Shown piece by piece: positions 1-5,549 of a stretch of DNA of 10,542 nucleotides (position 1 is its first letter; every line of letters starts with the position of its first letter). The position numbers and the translations under genes are program-made. Source of the stretch: Candidatus Woesearchaeota archaeon (GTDB lineage: Archaea; Nanobdellota; Nanobdellia; Woesearchaeales; UBA11716); contig DUKR01000113.1 of the NCBI GenBank assembly GCA_013329175.1, forward strand, positions 1 through 10,542, written 5' to 3'. The notes below the pieces were generated by a model. The model saw only the letters and a list, made by a program, of their open reading frames with translations. It was not told the DNA's origin and made no database searches.

Positions 1-154
1 TGCCTTTTTTTCTAATGAGCTTTGGGGGAATGCCAGCTCCCCACGAGCCCATCCACTCTATCCCTCAAAGCTTGCCATTCATGGCTATCCAACGAGCCTG
101 CCCCCTCCCTCCCTACAGGGCTTTTTCAGGCTGGTGAAGTATTACTGCGCAACC

Positions 155-167
155 AAAAAATTAAATA
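155..167 (+). promoter_or_regulatory. Archaeal TATA/BRE promoter of the phospholipase D gene
   Basis: An A-run at 155-160 (BRE-like) followed by TTAAATA at 161-167. The box centre is about 32 nt before ATG 196, which predicts a start of transcription a few bases before the ATG and supports this start over the upstream in-frame ATG at 22. Confidence 0.6.
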
Positions 168-195
168 CCCCTCATCCAGAAATTCTCCCTTGCCA

Positions 196-1689
196 ATGAA
201 AAAGAGACAGCAAAAAAAGACGACAGTGCAAAAGGCAGGCAACAAGAAGATTGCGTTAAATGCTGCCCTCATCATGCTTGCCTGGCTTATCCTCATTGGC
301 ATCTACCACACTCATAAGCCACTTCCAGAGGGCGTAGCTGTTGAAGGGAAAATCTATGGCCTTCCTGAATCTGACATTGTATTTCTCTCTGACATCACTT
401 CTCTGAGCCCTGAAGGAGAGCGGATATCAGACCAGCAGATATTTGACGCAATCTTTGCTGCTATTGACGATGCCCATGAGTTCATCATCCTTGATATGTT
501 CCTCTTCAATGAGTTTCAGGGAGATATCAAAGCATATCACCGCAACCTCTCCTCAGAGCTCACCACAGCAGTTCTTGAGAAGAAAAGGGATTACCCTGAT
601 ATCAGTATTCTCTTCATCACTGACCCTGTCAACACCGCATATGGAGCAGGGGCTACACCAAGGCTGGAAGCCCTCAGAAAAGAAGGCGTTCAGGTCATCG
701 TGACAGACCTGAAGAATCTGCGCGACAGCAATCCTGCCTACTCTGCCCTTTGGCGCGCCTTCCTCCAGTGGTTTGGGACAAAGGGCATAGGGACAGTCCC
801 CCATCCCTTTGATGCAGGCAGCCCGAAAGTCCCTCTGCGCTCGTATTATGCCCTTCTTAATTTCAAGGCAAACCACCGAAAGGTCCTTGTAGCTGATGAC
901 GGTGCAGGCGGCTATACATCCATCATATCATCAGCAAATCCCAATGACGCGTCAAGTGCCCACACCAACGTCGCATTGAGAATAAAAGGCAGCATAGCAG
1001 AAAACATCATCCCAAGTGAACTTGCGATAGCCTCTTTCTCAGGAGGGAAGGCTCATGGCGTTATGCCAAAAGGGATGCAGCAGCAGCAAGGCACGCTCAG
1101 CGTCCAGTTCATAACAGAGCGCGCCATCAAGGACTCCCTGCTCGGAGCGTTCAGAAGCTCAGGGAAAGGTGACCATATTGAGGTCGTCATGTTTTATCTC
1201 TCAGACCGTGATGTTACAGAAGAGCTTCTCAGGGCATCAGCGAGAGGTGCAGAAATCAGCCTCACCCTCGATCCCAACAAGGACGCCTTTGGGAGGAGAA
1301 AAAACGGGATCCCCAACAGGCAGGTAGCCTATGAGCTCGTTTCAAAAAGCAAGGGCAGGATAAGCATCAGGTGGTATGAGACCCACGGCGAGCAGAATCA
1401 TGCCAAGATGGTGCTTATCAAAAAGGCAGACGGCACTGCAATCCTTATCTTAGGCTCAGCGAACCTTACCAAGCGCAATCTTGATAACCTTAATCTTGAG
1501 GCAAATGTAAGAGTAGAGGCATCAGCAGATGCCCCTGTTATGCAGGACGCTCAGGAGTTCATAACCCTCATCAAGGAAAACACTGATGGGAATCTTTATA
1601 CCGTGCCGTATGATCGATACAAGGATGATTCATTTTTCAAATACTGGCTCTACCGTTTCCAGGAATGGAGCGGTATGGGGACGTTCTGA
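196..1689 (+). CDS. Membrane-anchored phospholipase D superfamily protein (two HKD-type motifs)
   Basis: A 497-residue protein with the tandem phospholipase D / cardiolipin-synthase-like layout. A Lys/Arg-rich N-terminus (residues 2-18) is followed by one hydrophobic segment (about 19-37), so the body probably lies outside the cytoplasm. The first catalytic motif is HRKVLVAD (His227, Lys229, Asp234), followed by SSAN at 245-248. The second is HAKMVLIK (His402, Lys404), followed by GSAN at 420-423; its usual Asp is Lys409. Family members act by a phospho-histidine intermediate on phosphodiesters such as phospholipids; the substrate here is unknown. The frame stays open upstream to 22, but I start at ATG 196 because a TATA box lies at 161-167 and the charged-plus-hydrophobic anchor begins there. 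Cardiolipin-synthase-like phosphatidyltransfer and nuclease activity are both possible. Confidence 0.85.
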   Translation: MKKRQQKKTTVQKAGNKKIALNAALIMLAWLILIGIYHTHKPLPEGVAVEGKIYGLPESDIVFLSDITSLSPEGERISDQQIFDAIFAAIDDAHEFIILDMFLFNEFQGDIKAYHRNLSSELTTAVLEKKRDYPDISILFITDPVNTAYGAGATPRLEALRKEGVQVIVTDLKNLRDSNPAYSALWRAFLQWFGTKGIGTVPHPFDAGSPKVPLRSYYALLNFKANHRKVLVADDGAGGYTSIISSANPNDASSAHTNVALRIKGSIAENIIPSELAIASFSGGKAHGVMPKGMQQQQGTLSVQFITERAIKDSLLGAFRSSGKGDHIEVVMFYLSDRDVTEELLRASARGAEISLTLDPNKDAFGRRKNGIPNRQVAYELVSKSKGRISIRWYETHGEQNHAKMVLIKKADGTAILILGSANLTKRNLDNLNLEANVRVEASADAPVMQDAQEFITLIKENTDGNLYTVPYDRYKDDSFFKYWLYRFQEWSGMGTF

Positions 1690-1754
1690 AACGAAAAGGA
1701 GCGCGTTGTAACAAAAGGGGATAGTGCCCTGCCAACGGCAGAGCAACACCCCCA

Positions 1755-1768
1755 AAAAGATTTAAATA
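1755..1768 (+). promoter_or_regulatory. Archaeal TATA/BRE promoter of the small lipoprotein gene
   Basis: AAAAGA (BRE-like) followed by TTTAAATA at 1761-1768. The centre is about 26 nt before ATG 1791, so the mRNA is probably leaderless. One of the clearest promoters in the window. Confidence 0.7.
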
Positions 1769-1790
1769 GGCTTAGGGGAAAAAGAATCCC

Positions 1791-2135
1791 ATGCGGTGGG
1801 TAATTACAGCAATGGTCCTGCTTGCCTTAAGCATCAGCGGATGCGGGCAAGGCAGCACAAATGATCCTGATGCACCGACAGGCATAAGAGTCAGCGACTG
1901 GTACCCAAGTGAAAAGTACGGAAGGGATATCATTGACATCATCAACTTTGACCCCATCGAAAGGACTGTCAACGTAACAACAATATGCTATGACAAGGAA
2001 GACAACGCCCTTCCCGGCAACGACACGGAAATACTGCTCATCCCGCCGGAAAGCCAGTGGACATGGGTACCTGTCTGCCCTGCGGGAACCATCTCGTTTT
2101 CCCTGAGCGTTCTTGACCTGACTAAGAAAAAATAG
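1791..2135 (+). CDS. Small predicted exported lipoprotein, unknown function
   Basis: A 114-residue protein. Residues 1-17 form a short signal peptide that ends in a lipobox-like ISGC, so Cys18 is the likely lipidated residue. After a short Asp/Pro-rich linker the body (about 45-108) looks like a small beta-rich domain with two cysteines, Cys66 and Cys96, 29 residues apart, and a PPES turn at 85-88. The minus-strand protein at 9862-10290 has the same pattern (NVT near the first Cys, P-x-ES, second Cys after 28 residues), which suggests a shared secreted domain. The two cysteines could form a disulfide outside the cell; that is inference. It has its own TATA box and lies about 100 nt after the phospholipase D gene. 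I do not recognise a named family. Confidence 0.72.
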   Translation: MRWVITAMVLLALSISGCGQGSTNDPDAPTGIRVSDWYPSEKYGRDIIDIINFDPIERTVNVTTICYDKEDNALPGNDTEILLIPPESQWTWVPVCPAGTISFSLSVLDLTKKK

Positions 2136-2194
2136 AGTGCTAAACAGATTCTAAATCATCTATGATAATTGTGGTATTTATGTGACAGTAGCCG

Positions 2195-2265
2195 CAATTA
2201 TTCGTTTCCTGCCAGTATAGCACAGTGCCTATTCAAAAGTCCAAATATTACTGCACTTTGCTATT
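2195..2265 (-). repeat. Hairpin-forming repeat, copy 1 (minus orientation)
   Basis: Read on the minus strand from 2265 this matches the repeat that begins at 3577. The 17-mer at 2264-2248 (ATAGCAAAGTGCAGTAA) is identical to 3578-3594, a stretch starting ACTTTT and ending GCTATA matches at 20 of 25 positions, and 2215-2195 continues to resemble 3623 onward (CTGGCAGGAAAC against CTAGCAGAAAAC). The arms TATAGCACAGTGC (2216-2228) and GCACTTTGCTATT (2253-2265) can pair at 11 of 13 positions around a 24-nt loop. The element begins 16 nt past the stop codon of the minus-strand gene 2282-2740, between two convergent genes. Confidence 0.7.
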
Positions 2266-2281
2266 AAATGTGCAGGCCTCC

Positions 2282-2740
2282 CTAGCCCCGAGCCTTTGCC
2301 TGGCCCTCAATTCTCTTGTGCAGGTCAATGCATGCTCTGTAGATGATGCGCTGCCTGTCCTTTTCAAGAGACTTGTAGATGCCCATAATCTTCTGGTAGA
2401 CCATGGCTGCCTCCCCTATGTTATCCTCCCTGGTGTACTGGTAAGCCTCTGCAATCATTTCCAGGGCATGCTCAAAGGGGCTTCCCCTTTCAGCCTCGTC
2501 AAGCTCCTGCCTGAGATCGTCAAGGAGCTTTTTGACCCTCAGGATGTCCTCTCGCTCGTAGGTGACTTTTGCCATATTCAGTTTTGGAGAAAAGTCATAG
2601 AGGAGTATCTCTGCTGCTCCAGTATACTTTCCCTTCTTCCTGATTTCAGACAGCCGTGCCTTAACCTGGGCGAAATTATCTGCAAGCTCAGATAGCTCGT
2701 TCTCTATCCTGTCGTTAGTGGGGCGCTCTATGACTGCCAT
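2282..2740 (-). CDS. Helical (TPR-like) protein of unknown function
   Basis: A 152-residue, almost wholly helical, charged protein with no signal peptide or membrane segment. Residues 8-36 and 62-86 look like amphipathic or coiled-coil helices. Residues 88-145 read as paired helices with the tyrosine, alanine and leucine spacing of TPR-like repeats (for example around AAMVYQKIMGIY, 111-122), so it is probably a protein-protein adaptor. It is divergent from the DUF835 gene, with 111 nt between the two ATGs and a separate TATA box for each. A repeat copy lies just past its stop, matching the one past the DUF835 stop. The overlapping plus-strand open frame has poor composition and no promoter, so I take the minus strand as coding. 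No specific function can be given. Confidence 0.75.
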   Translation of the reverse strand: MAVIERPTNDRIENELSELADNFAQVKARLSEIRKKGKYTGAAEILLYDFSPKLNMAKVTYEREDILRVKKLLDDLRQELDEAERGSPFEHALEMIAEAYQYTREDNIGEAAMVYQKIMGIYKSLEKDRQRIIYRACIDLHKRIEGQAKARG

Positions 2741-2764
2741 ACGCAGGGATTATCAGGATTGAGG

Positions 2765-2772
2765 TTTAAATA
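2765..2772 (-). promoter_or_regulatory. TATA box of the minus-strand helical-protein gene
   Basis: On the minus strand TATTTAAA runs 2772-2765, centred about 28 nt before the ATG at 2740. This supports a leaderless start at that ATG. Confidence 0.65.
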
Positions 2773-2812
2773 GCTTTATGCATCCTTCCTTCTCCGCAGG
2801 CTCAAGAGCAAC

Positions 2813-2820
2813 ATTTAAGA
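2813..2820 (+). promoter_or_regulatory. Candidate TATA box of the DUF835 gene
   Basis: ATTTAAGA at 2813-2820, about 35 nt before ATG 2852, giving a predicted leader of under 10 nt. It is weaker than the other boxes. With the minus-strand box at 2765-2772 it makes a compact divergent promoter region. Confidence 0.45.
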
Positions 2821-2851
2821 AGGAGAAAATACGTCCAACAAGGGATACACT

Positions 2852-3568
2852 ATGGTAATCATCACTGAGGACGAAAACCCAAATATTGCAAATCCTGCCT
2901 CGTTTCTCATCAAGTCATCATCATCGGACAAGGGATTTGACCTGCTCCTGCAATCCATATCGCAGGGTTGCAGCGGCTTCTGCATAACGCGTGCGCATCC
3001 TGAGGATGTCAGGAAGCGCTATCACGTCACCATGCCTATGATATGGCTTGCTGAAGGGACATTCAGCCATCCTGACGTGCAGGTGACCGCTGATATAGGG
3101 GAGATTAGGCAGAGCATCCACACTTTTCTTGAGGGGCATCCGAATCCTGCAATCCTTCTTGACAGGGTAGACTACCTTATCATGCGCAGGGACTTCAAAC
3201 AGGTCATGGAGTTGCTCTATGGGCTGAATGACGCAGCACGCCAAAGTGGGGGCACTATTATTCTCTCTGTTGACCCCGCTGCCCTGACCTCCCAGCAGCT
3301 AGCGGTGCTGGAGCAAGAGCTGCAGGAGATTCCCCGCTCAAAGCGGCACCTGCCAGTTGAACTTCAGGATGACCTTCATGAAATCATGGCTTTTGCAAGC
3401 GCTAATGAAAGGGTGACGTTCAAGGACGTCTGCAGGAAATTCAAGGTAACCAAGGCAACGACGCGAAAGCGCGTAGCGAGGCTGGCAGAGTACGGATACG
3501 CTATTGTCAGCAAGAACGGGAGAAGCAAGATAATCAAGCTGACTAAAGAGGGCATTGATGCCCTTTGA
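2852..3568 (+). CDS. DUF835 domain protein with C-terminal winged helix
   Basis: A 238-residue protein. Residues 28-157 match the pattern of the archaeal DUF835 domain: a GxCITR-type strand (GFCITRAHPEDVRKRY, 42-57), MIWLAE (63-68), the characteristic ILLDRVDYLI (101-110), and a later IILSVDPAAL (136-145). Residues 171-238 form a winged helix-turn-helix, with a basic recognition helix near TKATTRKRVARLAEYG (200-215) and a wing followed by an IIKLTKEG strand. DUF835 domains are often joined to regulatory or signalling domains; the family has no firmly known biochemistry that I can cite. The simplest reading is a DNA-binding regulator, perhaps acting on its own divergent promoter region with the 2282-2740 gene. 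The following gene lies 122 nt downstream. Confidence 0.8.
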   Translation: MVIITEDENPNIANPASFLIKSSSSDKGFDLLLQSISQGCSGFCITRAHPEDVRKRYHVTMPMIWLAEGTFSHPDVQVTADIGEIRQSIHTFLEGHPNPAILLDRVDYLIMRRDFKQVMELLYGLNDAARQSGGTIILSVDPAALTSQQLAVLEQELQEIPRSKRHLPVELQDDLHEIMAFASANERVTFKDVCRKFKVTKATTRKRVARLAEYGYAIVSKNGRSKIIKLTKEGIDAL

Positions 3569-3576
3569 AATATGCT

Positions 3577-3622
3577 TATAGCAAAGTGCAGTAAGAAACT
3601 TTTAGATATGCATTTTGCTATA
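3577..3622 (+). repeat. Hairpin-forming repeat, copy 2, first stem-loop
   Basis: Arms TATAGCAAAGTGCA (3577-3590) and TGCATTTTGCTATA (3609-3622) pair over 14 positions with a single G-T wobble around an 18-nt loop. It starts 8 nt after the DUF835 stop codon. Its first 17 positions after the leading T are identical to the minus-strand copy near 2264-2248. Confidence 0.7.
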
Positions 3623-3623
3623 C

Positions 3624-3665
3624 TAGCAGAAAACACAAATGTTCGATAATTAATGTTTTCTGCTA
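3624..3665 (+). repeat. Second, tandem stem-loop next to copy 2
   Basis: Arms TAGCAGAAAACA (3624-3635) and TGTTTTCTGCTA (3654-3665) are a perfect 12-bp inverted repeat, again around an 18-nt loop, one base after the first stem-loop. Compared with the first stem (TAGCAAAGTGCA) four of twelve arm positions differ, yet the pairing is kept on both sides. It lies just upstream of the gene at 3691, so it may act as an operator or RNA structure for that gene. Confidence 0.65.
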
Positions 3666-3690
3666 TTACTGCTGTAACGATAGGGCATAA

Positions 3691-4494
3691 ATGGCACGAG
3701 ACTTCAAGGCGGAGGAAGAGCTTCTTGACCAGTGGTTCGACGAGCAGAAGGAGAAGCTCTCTGAACAATACGAGAAAGGCCTCAAGGCACTCTACGAGAC
3801 CACCTTTGATGAGGAAGAAAAAAAAAAGAGGCAGAAAGCAGTGCCTGCAGACACCGACGCTGCAGTAAAAGAGCTGCAAAATAAGTTTATCACTGACTCA
3901 AAAAAAATAAGGAAGCGGTACCAGAAGAGGTACGACAAGCTTAAGACCGCTGAAGAGAGCTTTAAGCGAAAGAAAAAAATGGAGAAGGCAGCAGCGACTC
4001 CCTTCAGGCTCATCTTCAGGCTCACCCTCCTCCCCGCAGGGAAAGCACTTGTCTTCATCTGGAAGCATGCCACAAAGGGGATAAAGGGAGCATCTGCAAG
4101 AGTGAAAAAAACGGTGCATGACCTGCGCTACTGCCTTCGTGACTGGTATCTTTTCAGGGGCAGAAGGCCGCTTGCAATCATTGTCGTTCCGACAAAATAT
4201 GCCGTCATGGGGGTCATGCGGCCAGTCGGGAAGAACGCCACCCGCTTCAGGATATGGTTGATAGCAAAAAGGAAAGAGGCTATCAAGAATACCGTTGGCG
4301 CCCTGACAAAGGCATGGGACAGGGTCATGGGAGTCTACAAAAAGTCCTCAGAGTTCACTGCAAAATACACCAAGCTCTATGGGGAGAAATGGACAAAGTT
4401 CCAGAAGTCATCCTCAGAGACCTTTGGCTTCATCTTCAGCCCACTCATCAAGCTCCTTGCAAAATTCAAGAAGGACGAGACCGAGCCGGAGTGA
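3691..4494 (+). CDS. Lysine-rich coiled-coil protein of unknown function
   Basis: A 267-residue protein that I do not recognise. Residues 1-100 are highly charged and read as a long coiled coil or helical hairpin, interrupted near 50-58 by a Pro/Ala/Asp segment. Two moderately hydrophobic stretches follow: 104-126 (with LTLLPAGKALVFIW) and 159-178 (PLAIIVVPTKYAVMGVM). The rest is basic and aromatic, ending in FKKDETEPE. The balance of charge and hydrophobicity suggests a peripheral membrane or nucleic-acid-associated protein rather than a soluble enzyme. A run of ten A at 3818-3827 encodes Glu-Lys-Lys-Lys and could be slippery. No clear TATA box lies at the usual distance; an AT-rich segment near 3646-3654 inside the upstream stem-loop is possible. 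Start ATG 3691 is the first in-frame ATG giving a natural N-terminus. Confidence 0.75.
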   Translation: MARDFKAEEELLDQWFDEQKEKLSEQYEKGLKALYETTFDEEEKKKRQKAVPADTDAAVKELQNKFITDSKKIRKRYQKRYDKLKTAEESFKRKKKMEKAAATPFRLIFRLTLLPAGKALVFIWKHATKGIKGASARVKKTVHDLRYCLRDWYLFRGRRPLAIIVVPTKYAVMGVMRPVGKNATRFRIWLIAKRKEAIKNTVGALTKAWDRVMGVYKKSSEFTAKYTKLYGEKWTKFQKSSSETFGFIFSPLIKLLAKFKKDETEPE

Positions 4495-4561
4495 GGTAAT
4501 CCTATAATAAAGATGAAAAGGCCAACTATTAATAAAGGGAATTTGATACCTACAAAAAGAC

Positions 4562-4574
4562 AAAAAATATTTAT
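4562..4574 (+). promoter_or_regulatory. Candidate promoter of the restriction-modification genes
   Basis: An A-run (4562-4567, BRE-like) followed by TATTTAT (4568-4574). It predicts transcription from about 4598, giving a leader of about 55 nt before ATG 4653. Other TATA-like strings at 4503-4510 and 4527-4534 are possible in this AT-rich stretch, so the choice is uncertain. Confidence 0.45.
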
Positions 4575-4620
4575 GCTTATCTCTTGAAATGGGGGCCAGG
4601 AAATCAGTAGAAACTACAAT

Positions 4621-4656
4621 ATGGCATTTAGGCTACAGGGGATATTCTCAAAATGA
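4621..4656 (+). other. 11-codon upstream reading frame overlapping the methyltransferase start
   Basis: ATG 4621 opens a frame of 11 codons (MAFRLQGIFSK) whose TGA at 4654-4656 overlaps the methyltransferase ATG as ATGA. It may be a leader peptide that couples translation, or chance. It has no ribosome binding site of its own. Its context (AAACTACAATATGGCA) resembles that of the argH start (AAACACAACCATGGCA at 6825-6840). Confidence 0.25.
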
Positions 4657-5549
4657 AAGATTTTACTCCAAAACAGCTTACACCAAAACAAGAAAAGGAA
4701 AAAGAAGAATTGCAGAAACAGAAATCATTTAATGGCTTAACTGCAAAAGAATGGGCTTCTTTAAGTAAAAATGTTTGGAATGATGTTAGTTCTCCTAGAG
4801 TTGGAAAACACTTAGATCATGGTGCTACTTTTCCAGAAAAGTTGGCTAATAGGTTTATACAAATGTATTCTAAAGAAGGAGATTTAGTATTAGACCCATT
4901 CTTAGGCACAGGCACAACATTAGAAGCTTGCAGAAATACATTAAGGAATGGTGTCGGAATTGAATTAAATGAAAGATTTATTTCTTATGCGAAAGAGGTT
5001 TGCAAACAATCTACTCTAAACAATACTGTGAATTTAAAAGTTATTCATGATGACTGTAGAAACCTGTTAAATCATCTGGATGAAGAAAGTGTGCAACTAA
5101 TGGTAACTTCCCCCCCATACGCTAATTTTATTCAGAGATCAGTTGAAGATAGAAAGAATACTCATAAAACATCATTGATAAAAAGCGAAAATAATTCAAC
5201 AGTTAACCAATATAGCGAGAAAGAAGAAGATTTTGGCAACTTAGATTATCTTAAATTTTTAGAAGAGGTTAGGAAACTTATGGGAAAACTCTTAAAAGTT
5301 ACCAAAAAAGGCGGTTATAATGTTTGGATTATAAAAGATTATCGCGATACAAAAAATAAAATCCCCTACATTCCGTTTCATTCTGATTTAGCAAGAATTG
5401 GGGAAGAAGTTGGATTCAAATATCACGATTTAATAGTATGGGATCAAACAGGACAAAGAAAATTAGTGCTTTTAGGATATCCCTCAGTGTTTTACACTAA
5501 TCAAAACTGTTCTTTTTTGGTCGTTTTGAGGAAACCAAATGGAAACTAG
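4653..5549 (+). CDS. DNA methyltransferase, SPPY type (probably N4-cytosine)
   Basis: A 298-residue AdoMet-dependent DNA amino-methyltransferase. It has a conserved-looking N-terminal FNGLTAKEWASLSKNVWNDV segment (26-45), a motif-X-like segment (TFPEKLANRFI, about 59-69), motif I LDPFLGTGTT (80-89), an acidic motif II strand (GVGIEL, starting about 100), and catalytic motif IV TSPPY (152-156). SPPY favours N4-cytosine methylation; DPPY would suggest N6-adenine. The X-I-IV order differs from beta-class enzymes, where IV comes first, and leaves the C-terminal half for target recognition. It is intact and overlaps the next gene by 11 nt, so the two are almost surely co-translated as modification and restriction partners. 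AGA and TTA codons and low G+C set it apart from flanking genes and point to recent transfer. The recognition site is unknown. Confidence 0.88.
   Translation: MKDFTPKQLTPKQEKEKEELQKQKSFNGLTAKEWASLSKNVWNDVSSPRVGKHLDHGATFPEKLANRFIQMYSKEGDLVLDPFLGTGTTLEACRNTLRNGVGIELNERFISYAKEVCKQSTLNNTVNLKVIHDDCRNLLNHLDEESVQLMVTSPPYANFIQRSVEDRKNTHKTSLIKSENNSTVNQYSEKEEDFGNLDYLKFLEEVRKLMGKLLKVTKKGGYNVWIIKDYRDTKNKIPYIPFHSDLARIGEEVGFKYHDLIVWDQTGQRKLVLLGYPSVFYTNQNCSFLVVLRKPNGN
5528..5531 (+). promoter_or_regulatory. Ribosome binding site of the nuclease-fusion gene
   Basis: GAGG lies 7 nt before ATG 5539 inside the end of the methyltransferase gene. It supports this start and internal initiation on a shared mRNA, unlike the leaderless genes elsewhere in the window. 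Confidence 0.5.

Noticed and set aside
1..50. A seven-T run (5-11) and a short TGGGGGA/TCCCCA hairpin as a terminator of an upstream gene
   Set aside because: Possible, but the upstream gene is outside the window and the order of hairpin and T-run is not telling.
22..195. N-terminal extension of the phospholipase D frame from ATG 22
   Set aside because: The 58 extra residues are low-grade sequence with no domain, and a TATA box at 161-167 plus the membrane anchor point to the ATG at 196.
1729..1741. CTGCCAACGGCAG mini-hairpin after the phospholipase D gene
   Set aside because: Five base pairs with no T-run; too common by chance to call a terminator.
2225..2695. Plus-strand 156-codon open frame
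   Set aside because: It is the shadow of the minus-strand helical-protein gene, starts at a non-ATG codon inside the hairpin repeat and has no promoter of its own.
2195..3665. Hairpin repeats as a CRISPR array or integron attachment sites
   Set aside because: There is no regular repeat-spacer series, no cas genes or integrase, and no attC core sequences.
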